A stretch of 55,333 bases of DNA from Flavobacterium sp. ov086 (GCF_900187965.1 NZ_FZNL01000030.1:1-55333), one strand, 5' to 3'. Numbered from the stretch's first letter, positions 1 through 9,444 are shown. A program made the numbers and translations. The notes: generated by a model not told the origin, from the sequence alone.

Positions 1-55
1 TCTACACATTCTAACTTAAATGCATAGTCATACTTTACTTTTCTTTCCATAAAAA

Positions 56-88
56 ATGCCCCAAATAGTGTCTAACTTTTTGGGGCAT
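56..88 (-). terminator. Terminator of the rRNA methyltransferase gene
   Basis: Ten-base arms ATGCCCCAAA and TTTGGGGCAT pair perfectly. On the minus strand the hairpin is followed by a run of T. It lies 45 bases after the stop of the gene at 133-1362, as expected for an intrinsic terminator. Confidence 0.85.
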
Positions 89-132
89 GTTCATACTTTC
101 TAAAGGCTTTTATATTTTTTATGCGTTTTGAT

Positions 133-1362
133 TTACTCAGCAGCAACAGCATTTTTACGTTCTAGCAATGCCATGTAAAATCCGTCGAAACCAGACTCAG
201 AAGCTAATATTTTACGATCTTTTATAAAAGTAAATTGCTTTCCGATTTCAGTTTTTAAGAATTTCTCTACCTGTTCTTGATTTTCTGATGGTAAAACAGA
301 GCAAGTTGCATAAACTAGTTTCCCACCTGGTTTTACAATTTTAGAATAACTCTCTAAAACTTCTGCCTGTACTTTACGGATGTTATCGATAAACTCAGGT
401 TGTAATTTCCATTTTGCATCCGGGTTTCTTTTTAAAACTCCTAAACCACTACAAGGTGCATCAATTAAAACACGATCAGCTTTTTCGTGTAGTTTTTTGA
501 TCACTTTTGTGGTGTCAATAATACGATATTCGATATTAAAAGCGCCATTTCTTTTGGCTCTTAATTTCAATTGTTTCAGTTTGCTTTCGTATAAATCCAT
601 TGCAATCAATTGTCCTTTGTTTTCCATCAAAGAAGCAATGTGCAACGTTTTTCCTCCAGCACCGGCGCAAGTATCAACAACACGCATTCCTGGTTTTACA
701 TCTAGAAAACCAGCTACTAATTGTGAGTTTGCATCCTGAACTTCAAAAAGTCCTTGTTTAAAAGCATCTGTCAAAAACACATTTGCTCTTTCTTTTAAAA
801 CTAAAGCTTCAGGCTGATCTTTTAAATATTCTGTTTCAATATTTAAATCCATCAACGTGTTTCTCAGACTTTCTTTAGTTCCTTTAAGGGTGTTGGTTCT
901 TAAAATAACTTTTGCAGGCTGGTTTTGAGCGGCAATTTCTGTCGACCAAACTTTCTCTCCAAGTTCTTTTACACCCAATTCATCCATCCAATCGGGAATA
1001 GATTCTTTAAGTGCTCTAACTTTTGAAAGTTCGTCAAAACGTCCTTTTATTTTTCTTTCAGGAGTTCCTTCTAATTGTCTCCAATCCGGAATTGGATATC
1101 CTCTTAAAACTGCCCAAACTGCGAACATTCTCCATAAATTATCTCTATCGAAAGGTTCTTTTACTTCGGCAATTTCTGCATATAATCTTTTCCAACGAAC
1201 AATTTCGTATATCGTTTCAGCAACAAACTTCCTGTCAGAACTTCCCCAACGTTTGTCTTTTTTTAAGGCTCTAGCTACCACTTTGTCTGCATATTCTCCT
1301 TCATTGAAAATTGCATTTAAAGAATCGATGGTAGTATAAACTAAATTTCTGTGTAATCTCAT
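133..1362 (-). CDS. RsmB/NOP-family RNA (cytosine-5)-methyltransferase
   Basis: This 409-residue protein belongs to the SAM-dependent m5C RNA methyltransferases (RsmB/NOP2/Sun family), which methylate cytosines in rRNA or tRNA. The N-terminal ~140 residues look like the RsmB-type helical RNA-binding region. The SAM loop DTCAGAGGKT is near residue 230. The two family cysteines are in DAPCSGLG (~residue 298) and YATCSVLPSENQ (~residue 350). The RxxNPDAKW segment typical of the family follows the first of these. Length is normal for the family. The exact target nucleotide cannot be read from sequence, so no symbol is assigned. It is monocistronic, with hairpins on both sides. Confidence 0.9.
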   Translation of the reverse strand: MRLHRNLVYTTIDSLNAIFNEGEYADKVVARALKKDKRWGSSDRKFVAETIYEIVRWKRLYAEIAEVKEPFDRDNLWRMFAVWAVLRGYPIPDWRQLEGTPERKIKGRFDELSKVRALKESIPDWMDELGVKELGEKVWSTEIAAQNQPAKVILRTNTLKGTKESLRNTLMDLNIETEYLKDQPEALVLKERANVFLTDAFKQGLFEVQDANSQLVAGFLDVKPGMRVVDTCAGAGGKTLHIASLMENKGQLIAMDLYESKLKQLKLRAKRNGAFNIEYRIIDTTKVIKKLHEKADRVLIDAPCSGLGVLKRNPDAKWKLQPEFIDNIRKVQAEVLESYSKIVKPGGKLVYATCSVLPSENQEQVEKFLKTEIGKQFTFIKDRKILASESGFDGFYMALLERKNAVAAE

Positions 1363-1452
1363 TTTAATTATTTGAGTTGCAAAGGTACTATTAATTGATT
1401 GAAAGTTAAATTTTTAATTTTGATTGTTGTTTTAACTTCCTTTTAAAAAGAA

Positions 1453-1489
1453 AAAAAACACTCTGATAAAGTTTAAAAGAGTGTTTTTT
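1453..1489 (-). terminator. Terminator after kup
   Basis: Arms AAAAAACACTCT and AGAGTGTTTTTT flank a 13-base loop, 20 bases beyond the kup stop codon. On the minus strand the stem runs directly into T-rich sequence. Confidence 0.75.
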
Positions 1490-1508
1490 GAATGTATTTA
1501 TAAATGAT

Positions 1509-3482
1509 TTATTTTATAATTCGGGTCAATCCGATATTTTCCGGAGCGTGAAGCACCATTGGGAATTTCTCTATTTTAACCGAACTACTGTCTAAACCAA
1601 AAGCTCTTTCTTCAGATAAACTCAGTTTCTTGATGAAGAAATAAGAGTTCATGATAATATTTTCGTGCCATCTTAAATCGTTATCATTTGATAAGAATTT
1701 CTCAGACAATACGAATTTGAAATCACCAATAATATTGTTTTTGTTCAAAGATTCGTAACGGCTTGTAATATCTACCTCGCCACGTTTTACCATGTCACGA
1801 ATTACTTCTCTGAACATTAAATTGATTTTTGTAGGTTCTCTAAATCCTAAATTAAAATCGATTCTGTAAATATCATCTTTAGCAATTTCAGTAACTTTAT
1901 ATTGTGTTTTATAAGGCTCCGTAAGAATGTTTACGTGTACAAACCAATAGATATCAGCTCTTTTTGGACGTTTTTGTAAAATCGAGTAAATTACTTTTTC
2001 TTCCAATTCATCAACACGGTTTGCATTGGTCATGTAAACTAAATGTGTTGCATATTTAGGAATAGATAAGTCTTCGCTTAACTCCATTAATACTTTCTTA
2101 TAATCGTCAATCTTGATGATTTTAGTATAGCTTTTATTGATTTTCTTAGCCAAATACCAGATCGTCATAATCGAAATCAACATTATTGCAATGATTAATG
2201 TTACGTAACCACCTTCGGCAAATTTTGTAATATTTGCAAAAAGGAAACTGAATTCGATTAATAAATAAATCGTAATTAATGGCACCATTAAATACAATTT
2301 TACTCTTTTCATTATCAAATAATAATTAAGTAAAATAGTTGTCATGATCATACATAGAATGATAGCAAGACCATAGGCATGCTCCATATTTCCTGATTCT
2401 TGAAAGTGTAAAACAATTCCAACACAACCAAAGAATAATAACCAGTTAATTGACGGTATATATAATTGTCCTTTTACTTCTGTAGGATATTTGATTTTTA
2501 CTTTTGGCCAGAAATTCAAACGCATTGCTTCGTTGATCAAAGTAAATGACCCACTAATAAGCGCCTGAGAGGCAATTACCGCAGCAAGAGTCGCAACTAC
2601 GATACCAAACGGCAAGAACCAATGCGGCATGATGAGGTAAAATGGATTTCCGTTTTCTCCACCTAGTTGTTGTAATGTACTTCCTTCATGGTGAATTAAA
2701 TAAGCTGCTTGACCAAAGTAGTTTAATACTAAAGTTGTTTTTACAAAAATCCAGCTAATTCTAATATTTTTTCTTCCGCAGTGTCCCATATCAGAGTACA
2801 AAGCTTCGGCTCCTGTAGTACATAAAAATACAAATCCAAGAACAAAGAAACCATCTGGATGAATCGATAATAAATGATAAGCGTAGTAAGGATTTACCGC
2901 TTTTATAACCTCAGGATGATTTAAAATTTGAATTGCTCCCAGTGTTCCCAACATTGCAAACCAAATTAACATCATTGGGGCGAAAAATTTCCCAACCAGT
3001 TTAGTTCCAAATTGTTGAATGGTAAATAGAATGAATAAAATCCCGATAACAATATAAACAATTGTTTGTGTTTCCATTGTAGGATAGAAAGCTCTAATAC
3101 CTTCAACAGCAGATGAAATCGAGATTGGGGGTGTTATAATACCATCGGCAAGTAAAGCACTCCCTCCAATAATGGCGGGGACAATTAGCCACTGAATTTT
3201 TGTTTTCTTGACTAAGGCATATAAAGCAAAAATCCCACCTTCGCCATGATTATCAGCACTTAAAGTGATAAGTACATACTTAATGGTAGTTTGTAAAGTC
3301 AATGTCCAGAAAACACAAGAAATACCTCCTAAAACAATATCGGCATTAATTGCGTAATCGCCAAGTATGGCTTTCATTACGTATAATGGAGAAGTACCAA
3401 TATCTCCATAAATAATTCCCAATGTTATCAATAAACCTCCTATAGACAACTTACTATGTAAGTTTTTATGCGATGCGCTCAT
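1509..3482 (-). CDS. kup: KUP/HAK-family potassium uptake transporter
   Basis: A 657-residue Kup-type K+/H+ symporter of the inner membrane. The N-terminal family signature GDIGTSPLYV is present. About twelve hydrophobic segments fill the first ~430 residues, with the conserved stretch DNHGEGGIFALYALV, and a soluble C-terminal domain follows. An in-frame ATG exists at 3539. The start at 3482 (MSASHKN...) is preferred because a TAAATTTG -7-like box lies at 3507-3514 on the minus strand, which would put the transcription start downstream of the longer start. The protein length is then usual for the family. Confidence 0.93.
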   Translation of the reverse strand: MSASHKNLHSKLSIGGLLITLGIIYGDIGTSPLYVMKAILGDYAINADIVLGGISCVFWTLTLQTTIKYVLITLSADNHGEGGIFALYALVKKTKIQWLIVPAIIGGSALLADGIITPPISISSAVEGIRAFYPTMETQTIVYIVIGILFILFTIQQFGTKLVGKFFAPMMLIWFAMLGTLGAIQILNHPEVIKAVNPYYAYHLLSIHPDGFFVLGFVFLCTTGAEALYSDMGHCGRKNIRISWIFVKTTLVLNYFGQAAYLIHHEGSTLQQLGGENGNPFYLIMPHWFLPFGIVVATLAAVIASQALISGSFTLINEAMRLNFWPKVKIKYPTEVKGQLYIPSINWLLFFGCVGIVLHFQESGNMEHAYGLAIILCMIMTTILLNYYLIMKRVKLYLMVPLITIYLLIEFSFLFANITKFAEGGYVTLIIAIMLISIMTIWYLAKKINKSYTKIIKIDDYKKVLMELSEDLSIPKYATHLVYMTNANRVDELEEKVIYSILQKRPKRADIYWFVHVNILTEPYKTQYKVTEIAKDDIYRIDFNLGFREPTKINLMFREVIRDMVKRGEVDITSRYESLNKNNIIGDFKFVLSEKFLSNDNDLRWHENIIMNSYFFIKKLSLSEERAFGLDSSSVKIEKFPMVLHAPENIGLTRIIK

Positions 3483-3506
3483 GTATGTTTTTATAAAAGA
3501 CGGTTG

Positions 3507-3514
3507 CAAATTTA
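3507..3514 (-). promoter_or_regulatory. Putative -7 box of kup
   Basis: On the minus strand this reads TAAATTTG, a match to the Bacteroidota TAnnTTTG element. A TTG lies about 22 bases further upstream. It supports the kup start at 3482. Confidence 0.45.
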
Positions 3515-3560
3515 CTGTTTTAAAACAAATTAGAGTCAATTATAATTAAAAAGATAAAAA

Positions 3561-3586
3561 AAAGCACAATCGTCAAATTGTGCTTT
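3561..3586 (-). terminator. Terminator of the exported protein gene
   Basis: Arms AAAGCACAAT and ATTGTGCTTT pair perfectly around a six-base loop. T-rich sequence follows on the minus strand, about 30 bases after the stop at 3617. Confidence 0.85.
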
Positions 3587-3616
3587 AGATTTTTATCTGA
3601 AAATGCGATTTTAATA

Positions 3617-4921
3617 TTAACCTCTTCTTCCACCATTACCTCTTGAATTAGAACCACTTTCTCTTTGTGGTTGACTGCCTCTTGATTCCTGACTAGCTCT
3701 TGGAGCTTCAGAACGTTGCATACTTGGAGTATTTTGTTGTCTCGGTGTACTAGCTCTGTTATCGGAATAACTTCTTGGAGATTCTGTTCTTGCGGGAGCT
3801 GGAGTTGAAACTCTGTTGGTATTCATCGTACTTTGTGAATTTCCTCTACCGTAACCTCCGTTATTCTGACCATAATCTCTTCTGCTATCAGTTCTATTCG
3901 TATTATCAACTCTTACAGGATTAGTTACTGTTGCAGCGTTATCTCTGTTTGTTGTACTTACACGATTTGTATTGTAGCTTCTGTCAGAGTTTGTTCTGTT
4001 ATCAGTATAGGTTCTGTTTGGAGTTCTATTGTCTGTTGGAGTAGAAACTCCTCCCATATTTACTCTGTTTTCACCATAATTTCTGTTAGGAGTTCTATTA
4101 TCTGTTCCTGTAGAAATTCTTCCTGAGTTTGATCTGTCTGTGTTATAAGTGTTTTGAGTTCTGTTGTAATCTCTGCTTGCAACACGTCTTTGATCAAGAT
4201 CATATCTGTTAGAAACATTCGCATGTCTTTGAGAAAAACTGTAGTCAGGACGTCTGGTTTCATATCCATAAGAACGTCTTGATTGGTACAAAACAGGAGC
4301 AACATAACTTCTTCTTGTATTTACATAATTGTAATGATTGTTTACGTTGATACATACATTTATGTTGTTTCTATATCTGTAAATTGGGTAAGGTCTCCAT
4401 GCAGCATAATAAGTTGGATACATATTCCATCCCCAAGTAGAGTAGTAAGGTCTGTAATTCGTAACCCAAAATGAGCTGTAAATTACCGGAGCTACGCTGT
4501 AAACAGGCTCATAAATATAATTGTCTCCGTATAAATAAGTGTTACCTACTACCTGAACGCTAACTTTATTATAATTATCTCTTTCTACATCAATTGTTGC
4601 AACATCCTGATAAACATCACGATCAAGAACGGCTTGGATAATTACAACGTGCGTTCTGTTTTCTACAGATTCAATAACACGTAAATAATCTACTTCGTTG
4701 TCATCATTCAAATCAAGGTTTGAAATTTGATATTTTGGATCGTTCAAGCGTCTTTCAAAATCCTGAAGATTCGCAGATTCTCCAAACATAGATGCAACGG
4801 CTCTTAAATCTAAGTTATCGCTGATATCTGAATTTTTTGCATATACAGTAGTTTGGCTTTGTGCTGTACAAGAGGCGAAACCTATTGCTATTATGGCTAT
4901 TAAAAGTAATTTCGTTTTCAT
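3617..4921 (-). CDS. Exported low-complexity protein, probable lipoprotein
   Basis: I do not recognise a characterised family. The 434-residue product starts with a hydrophobic signal ending in GFASC, a plausible lipobox with the lipidated Cys near residue 18. Residues ~30-130 form a compact acidic/hydrophobic domain (NLDLRAVASMFGESANLQDFERRLN). A Tyr/Trp-rich stretch follows (YRPYYSTWGWNMYPTYYAAWRP, split here by no known motif). The C-terminal half is Asn/Arg/Thr/Ser-rich with repeated TDNRTPNR-type units and ends in a Gly/Arg tail. The likely location is the periplasm or cell surface. The repeats suggest a disordered or matrix-like segment. Function unknown. Confidence 0.75.
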   Translation of the reverse strand: MKTKLLLIAIIAIGFASCTAQSQTTVYAKNSDISDNLDLRAVASMFGESANLQDFERRLNDPKYQISNLDLNDDNEVDYLRVIESVENRTHVVIIQAVLDRDVYQDVATIDVERDNYNKVSVQVVGNTYLYGDNYIYEPVYSVAPVIYSSFWVTNYRPYYSTWGWNMYPTYYAAWRPYPIYRYRNNINVCINVNNHYNYVNTRRSYVAPVLYQSRRSYGYETRRPDYSFSQRHANVSNRYDLDQRRVASRDYNRTQNTYNTDRSNSGRISTGTDNRTPNRNYGENRVNMGGVSTPTDNRTPNRTYTDNRTNSDRSYNTNRVSTTNRDNAATVTNPVRVDNTNRTDSRRDYGQNNGGYGRGNSQSTMNTNRVSTPAPARTESPRSYSDNRASTPRQQNTPSMQRSEAPRASQESRGSQPQRESGSNSRGNGGRRG

Positions 4922-5043
4922 GGCAAAATCATATTAAGATTGATATTTTGATGATATCCAATTACTGTGCCAGAAAAAAAAACAAAACTTAAATTATATG
5001 TTAGAATTAATTGTATTTTAGCAACAAATAAATCTTAACCTAT

Positions 5044-6105
5044 ATGAAAAAAGTATTATTATTTTGTGGCGCTTTTATTTTATTTGTGTCTTTTAAAACG
5101 CTGAGTGATAGTGATAAAAGGATGTTTTATAGTGGTTTCACATCTATACAAATTGATACTTTATTTCAGGATAAAATTAGCATTAGAGCGATATCAATTG
5201 ATAAAAATAAAATTTGGTATGGAGCAGATAATTCTCGTTTTGGGTACTACGATTTAGAGAAAAAAGAGAAATTCGAAGAGCATATTTATCGCGATACCTT
5301 AAAGTTAGAGTTCAGAAGTATTGCTCAAACTTCAAAAGATATTTTTTTATTAAGTGTAGGTAATCCGGCATTGCTTTATTCTGTTTCTAAAAAGACAAAT
5401 AAAGTGAAATTGGTATATAAAGAAGTGAACCCAAAAATATTTTACGACAGTATGCAATTCTGGAATGATAAAGAAGGAATCGCTATTGGAGATCCTACAG
5501 AAGATACTTTTTCGATTATTGTAACTCGTGATGGAGGAGAAACATGGACTAAAATTTTGTCTGATAAGTTACCGACAAATGCAAGCGGTGAAGCAGCTTT
5601 TGCAGCCAGTAATTCAAATATTGTAATTAAAGGAGATGATACATGGTTGGTTTCAGGCGGAAAAAAAGCGCGTGTTTTTTATTCGCCGGATAAAGCAAAA
5701 ACATGGAAAGTGGTTGAGACACCAATTGTTCATGGAAAAACAATGACGGGTATTTTTACAGCTGATTTTTACGACTCTAAAAACGGATTTATTGCCGGTG
5801 GCGATTATGAGCTTCCAAGCAAAAAATCAGATAACAAAGCTTTTACTAAAGACGGAGGAAAAACCTGGCAGTTAATAGGTCAGGATATGGGATTTGGTTA
5901 TGCATCATGCGTGCAATATGTTCCAGGCGGAAATGGTAAAGAAATTGTTTGTGTAGGTTCTGAAGGAATACAATATTCTCAAAATGGCGGACAAAACTGG
6001 ACGCAATTGTCTACAGATTCAAAACTCTTCACTCTTCGTTTTGTGAATAGAAACCTTGCGATTGCCGCAGGGCATAATAAAGTAGTAAGACTGCGTTTTA
6101 AATAA
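5044..6105 (+). CDS. Exported BNR/sialidase-like beta-propeller protein (Ycf48-like)
   Basis: A 353-residue protein with an N-terminal hydrophobic export signal and four Asp-box/BNR motifs: TRDGGETWTK (~residue 163), SPDKAKTWKV (~219), TKDGGKTWQL (~274) and SQNGGQNWTQ (~321). Such repeats form a beta-propeller of the Ycf48/sialidase-like type. Flavobacterial relatives are often annotated as oxidoreductase or photosystem-assembly-like, but nothing here indicates a catalytic activity. No operon partner: the upstream gene is divergent and the downstream gene convergent. Confidence 0.75.
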   Translation: MKKVLLFCGAFILFVSFKTLSDSDKRMFYSGFTSIQIDTLFQDKISIRAISIDKNKIWYGADNSRFGYYDLEKKEKFEEHIYRDTLKLEFRSIAQTSKDIFLLSVGNPALLYSVSKKTNKVKLVYKEVNPKIFYDSMQFWNDKEGIAIGDPTEDTFSIIVTRDGGETWTKILSDKLPTNASGEAAFAASNSNIVIKGDDTWLVSGGKKARVFYSPDKAKTWKVVETPIVHGKTMTGIFTADFYDSKNGFIAGGDYELPSKKSDNKAFTKDGGKTWQLIGQDMGFGYASCVQYVPGGNGKEIVCVGSEGIQYSQNGGQNWTQLSTDSKLFTLRFVNRNLAIAAGHNKVVRLRFK

Positions 6106-6172
6106 GGATTAACACGAAAACGGATCAAGGCTAAATATTGTGGGAATCATAAATATACTCCCTAATTATTTT

Positions 6173-6287
6173 TTACCGCAGAGAATGCAAAGATTTTTAA
6201 CTAAGAATGTCTTAGCAAGCGTCCCGAGGCTTCGGGATGCTTTTTATAAAACCTAAGAATAAAAAAACTTAGTGTTCTCTGCGGTAA
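6173..6287. repeat. Imperfect-palindrome intergenic repeat (type A)
   Basis: The 305-base gap between genes holds a palindromic element. Outer 13-base arms match perfectly (6173-6185 TTACCGCAGAGAA; 6275-6287 its complement). An inner 9-bp hairpin lies at 6219-6240 (GCGTCCCGA / TCGGGATGC). The outer arms resemble the arms of the element at 9916-10032. No coding sequence is seen in this gap. Confidence 0.75.
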
Positions 6288-6339
6288 TTTTTTTTCCACA
6301 GGTTTTGGGATTGATCCTTAAATAGTCCTGAAATAATAA

Positions 6340-6379
6340 GAACCCTAAATAATAAAGCAAGTATTATTATATAGGGTTC
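6340..6379 (-). terminator. Hairpin after the LTxxQ-like gene
   Basis: GAACCCTA and TAGGGTTC close a longer AT-rich stem. The hairpin lies about 30 bases beyond the stop at 6411 on the minus strand. The T tract is only moderate. Confidence 0.55.
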
Positions 6380-6410
6380 CTTACCGCTGTTGTTTCTTTT
6401 GGGCAGGAAC

Positions 6411-6869
6411 TTAATCTTTTCCTGCTTTATCACGGTATTGTTTTAGCAATTTTCTATTAAAATCGTCTTCTGATTTTTTTAGCTTTAATATCTTTTTTGA
6501 CGAAAGAATCTTTTTTATATCTGAATTATATTTTACTCTTAAAAGATACAATTCTTTATCAGTGGCTTCCATTTGAGAAAGTAATGATGCTGCCTCTTTT
6601 TCAGAAATCGAATTGATGTTGTCATCATCTAATCGCTGCAGGTACATTTTCATCTTTTGATGTTTTAATTCAAATTGCTTATCATCATAAGCATTATAAA
6701 TGGGCCAGAATTTCTCTGCTTCTGTAGAAGTTAATTCTAGTTCAGTTGTTAGAAAAGATACTTTGTAAGCTTTAATTTTTTCGCGTTTCTCATCTGTTTT
6801 ACCGTTTTGTGCATAAAACGAAAAGCTTACTAAAAACAGAATTATCGGTAGTATTTTTTTGATTTTCAT
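6411..6869 (-). CDS. Periplasmic Spy/LTxxQ-like protein of the ECF-sigma operon
   Basis: A 152-residue exported protein with a clear signal peptide (KKILPIILFLVSFSFYAQ). It is then almost entirely helical and charged, with an ELTSTEAEKFWPIYNAYDDK segment resembling the LTxxQ motif region of Spy/CpxP-like proteins. It is the third gene of an operon: sigma factor (7338-7880), membrane anti-sigma-like protein (6885-7304), then this gene after a 15-base gap. Position and fold suggest a periplasmic sensor or chaperone linked to the sigma/anti-sigma pair. That role is inference. Confidence 0.7.
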   Translation of the reverse strand: MKIKKILPIILFLVSFSFYAQNGKTDEKREKIKAYKVSFLTTELELTSTEAEKFWPIYNAYDDKQFELKHQKMKMYLQRLDDDNINSISEKEAASLLSQMEATDKELYLLRVKYNSDIKKILSSKKILKLKKSEDDFNRKLLKQYRDKAGKD

Positions 6870-6884
6870 CTTTTAAGTTTTGTT

Positions 6885-7304
6885 TTATTCGGAAATTAAA
6901 TGTTCTATATTTGGACTTGACGATAAAATATCTTCAAGAGTTTCATCTTCTATGGCAACATTTTTATTTAGTTTTTGAATGTCTTTAGCATCTAAATTCT
7001 GAATCAAATCATATTGATTCAAATTAGATTGATACGCTAAATAGGTTTCTAAAGTGTCTTCGTCAAGCTCTTTAGAAGTTGCGTTGTAATTGTTTACTAT
7101 AGGAATCATTAAGGCAATAACAATAACAGCAGCAGCAAGAATTGTAAGTACTCGTTTGCGTTTGTAAAACGGAATAACTTTTACTTCTCTTTTCTCTTCG
7201 TTAATCTGTTGTAAAACTTTTGCCGAAAGATCATCAAAGTAATGATCCGGAGTTTTAAATCCAGAGGGTATTTTCGGTTCGTTTTCTAATTTAAATGCTT
7301 TCAT
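6885..7304 (-). CDS. Single-pass membrane protein, probable anti-sigma factor
   Basis: A 139-residue protein with a cytoplasmic N-terminal ~50 residues (GFKTPDHYFDDLSAKVLQQI), one strong membrane segment (VLTILAAAVIVIALMIPIV, ~residues 51-70) and an acidic outer tail (ELDEDTLETYLAYQ). Topology and position directly after an ECF sigma gene indicate an anti-sigma role, although no ZAS zinc motif is visible. The gap to the sigma gene is 33 bases. Confidence 0.65.
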   Translation of the reverse strand: MKAFKLENEPKIPSGFKTPDHYFDDLSAKVLQQINEEKREVKVIPFYKRKRVLTILAAAVIVIALMIPIVNNYNATSKELDEDTLETYLAYQSNLNQYDLIQNLDAKDIQKLNKNVAIEDETLEDILSSSPNIEHLISE

Positions 7305-7337
7305 AATAACAATAAGATAGATTTTGTTACAAAAGGT

Positions 7338-7880
7338 TTAATTTGATGTAACATATATTTCAATTTTTTTTACAGCATGATGATAAGAAGCCTTTAAAGC
7401 ACCTACTGAAGTTCCTAAAATTTCGGCTATTTCTTCGTATTTTAATTCTTCGAAATACTTCATTTTAAAAACCAATTGTTGCTTTTCAGGCAAGGTAATT
7501 ATTGCTTTTTGAAGCTTGATCTGAATTTCGTCGCCATCAAAATAAACATCGGCTTTTAAATTATCGATGGTTTTATTTTGGAGTGCTTCTGATGTTATTC
7601 CGTTTAATTTTGCTTTTTGGCTTAAAAAAGTCAAAGCTTCATTAGTTGCAATTCTGTACATCCAGGAAAAAAGCTTGCTTTCTCCTTTAAAGTTTTTTAG
7701 GTATTGATAAACTTTTACAAATGTATTCTGCAAGACATCGTCTGCATCATCATGGTTCAAAACGATGTTTCGAATATGAGAATACAAAGGTTTTTGATAT
7801 TCAGACAAGAGTTTTTGAAACGCTGTATTTTGCGTTTTAGGATCTAGTAACTGTTGTATAAATTCCTTTTCGTCTATCAA
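7338..7880 (-). CDS. ECF-type RNA polymerase sigma factor
   Basis: This 180-residue protein has the two ECF sigma domains. Region 2 includes DADDVLQNTFVKVYQYL and WMYRIATNEAL (~residues 40-92). Region 4 is a helix-turn-helix, LPEKQQLVFKMKYFEELKYEEIAEILGTS...ALKASYHHAVKK (~residues 132-174). It heads a three-gene operon with an anti-sigma-like membrane protein and a periplasmic LTxxQ-like protein, which suggests an envelope-stress circuit. The region-2/4 linker is of normal length and no extra domain is present. Confidence 0.9.
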   Translation of the reverse strand: MIDEKEFIQQLLDPKTQNTAFQKLLSEYQKPLYSHIRNIVLNHDDADDVLQNTFVKVYQYLKNFKGESKLFSWMYRIATNEALTFLSQKAKLNGITSEALQNKTIDNLKADVYFDGDEIQIKLQKAIITLPEKQQLVFKMKYFEELKYEEIAEILGTSVGALKASYHHAVKKIEIYVTSN

Positions 7881-7952
7881 ACTTTTTGATTTATCAAACT
7901 TTAGTATTAGAATGAATTTTAAACAAAAGGTTTAATCAGTCTTGCTTTTTTT

Positions 7953-9086
7953 TTAAAATTCAGATTCTTCTTCAGGAGTTTTTGCCGCTGGAGTTGCTGC
8001 AGGTTTTGGTTGTGTAGAATCTGTTGTTTGTGGTTTGTAAACCGGAACTTTTGCAACAGGGATCACTTTTGGTTTCGTTGGGAAATAAATTTCAGTCATT
8101 AATTTAGATGGGCTTTTTACATCTAATTTACTGATCGTTAAAATTTCAAGATGTGACCAGGATAAATCCGGGAAGATTTTTTCGTTGTTGATGTAGGCTG
8201 TCGTTTTTGCAATAGCTTCATTTGTGTGCGAATAGTCTCCTGTTAAAGTTGTTTTAACAGCTTCGAAACCATTTAGTTTTCCGCCTAAGATATCACTTCC
8301 TGAAGTTGTTGTAATTTCTCTGTTTGTTGGTAAACAAATCGAAATTTTAGCTAGTCCCGTAGTTGTGTCGTAGGTATGGTAAATGATAAATGGTTTTCCG
8401 TTGGTAGATAAACCATTATTTTTACTGAACTCAATAAGCTTCGGAATTACAATTCTTGCATTTTTATTTACTTTCGAAATTTCACTCGTAAATGTTTGTT
8501 TTATATAAGGAGTCTCAGTTTTCTTAACAACACCATTTACTTTTATAGCATAGGTTTTTGTTTCGAAATCTAAGTTTTTGTCAATGTTTGCAAGGCTTTT
8601 TTCATAAATAGTTCCAATAACTTTATCGGAACCACCGTTTAAAGCTGTGTAAATTTTGAATAGAAAACTCATTGTTCCTGTTCCTTTCCAGGTAACTTTT
8701 GTTTTTCCGGCAAGGGTATCTTTAAATGTCCAGTTTACATCAGCTTCTGTTCCGTCAAATTTCATTTTTTGCTGAATGCTTTCTCCTTCTTTTGTTTTAA
8801 GAGTGATCGCATTTCCGTTTCCTTCGGCACCTGTCCAATAAAAAGAAGCTCCATTTCCCGTTGTTTTATTTGGGAATGTCATTTTCATTGAAGGATCTTC
8901 TACAGACCAGGATTCAAAATCTTCATAATTTCTAAAATCATTTACATAGTTGTACACAGTCGCTTTTGGCGAATTAATCACTTTGCTTCTTTCTACAGAA
9001 AAAATCCCTTTTTGGGTAGCGACAAAAACAGTGAGAGCAACTAAGCTTAATAATAATAAAAGAAATAAATATTTTAGAATCTTCAT
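7953..9086 (-). CDS. SRPBCC (START-like) plus GyrI-like effector-binding protein
   Basis: A 377-residue protein anchored by one N-terminal membrane segment (YLFLLLLLSLVALTVFVAT). Residues ~30-175 read as a polyketide-cyclase/SRPBCC lipid-binding fold (VERSKVINSPKATVYNYVNDFRNYEDFESWS). Residues ~190-335 resemble a GyrI/AraC effector-binding domain (ISICLPTNREI...GFEAVKTTLTGDYSHTNEAI). A Pro/Thr/Glu-rich tail ends the protein. It probably binds a hydrophobic ligand at the membrane; ligand unknown. It lies downstream of no obvious operon partner. Confidence 0.75.
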   Translation of the reverse strand: MKILKYLFLLLLLSLVALTVFVATQKGIFSVERSKVINSPKATVYNYVNDFRNYEDFESWSVEDPSMKMTFPNKTTGNGASFYWTGAEGNGNAITLKTKEGESIQQKMKFDGTEADVNWTFKDTLAGKTKVTWKGTGTMSFLFKIYTALNGGSDKVIGTIYEKSLANIDKNLDFETKTYAIKVNGVVKKTETPYIKQTFTSEISKVNKNARIVIPKLIEFSKNNGLSTNGKPFIIYHTYDTTTGLAKISICLPTNREITTTSGSDILGGKLNGFEAVKTTLTGDYSHTNEAIAKTTAYINNEKIFPDLSWSHLEILTISKLDVKSPSKLMTEIYFPTKPKVIPVAKVPVYKPQTTDSTQPKPAATPAAKTPEEESEF

Positions 9087-9255
9087 TGTTGTAGGTTGTT
9101 TGGTGTCGTAAAGTTATAAATTTTATTACTAGTCGCACTAGTAGCGGCGCAATAAAAGTACACTTTATAAATTTATTTGCTCAATAAAAGTTTCAAATAA
9201 AACGATTTTGGGGGAGTTTAATTGTAATTTTTTGAGATTTATTTTTATTTATGAA

Positions 9256-9444
9256 TTATCTTTTGAAAAAGAATTTGATCACAAATAAAATGGCAATAAA
9301 AAGTAGGAATACAATTAGTACTTTGTAATTTCCTTTGTAGAAAACTTTGTGTAAAGCGAGATCTTTTCGGTAAGCAAATATCATTACGATTACAAATGCA
9401 ATAAAAAAACAGAGTGCGAATATTAATTGTCCTTGACTAAACAT
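9256..9444 (-). CDS. Small two-pass membrane protein
   Basis: A 62-residue hydrophobic protein of unknown function with two membrane segments (LIFALCFFIAFVIVMIFAY and VLIVFLLFIAILFVIKFFF) and a basic end. A longer reading from a TTG at 9465 is less likely: a TAAATTTG box at 9463-9470 on the minus strand would start transcription inside it, while the ATG at 9444 fits. Confidence 0.6.
   Translation of the reverse strand: MFSQGQLIFALCFFIAFVIVMIFAYRKDLALHKVFYKGNYKVLIVFLLFIAILFVIKFFFKR

Noticed and set aside
4060..4305. 81-residue minus-strand ORF inside the exported-protein gene
   Set aside because: Alternative frame of a repetitive coding region, with no start context or motif.
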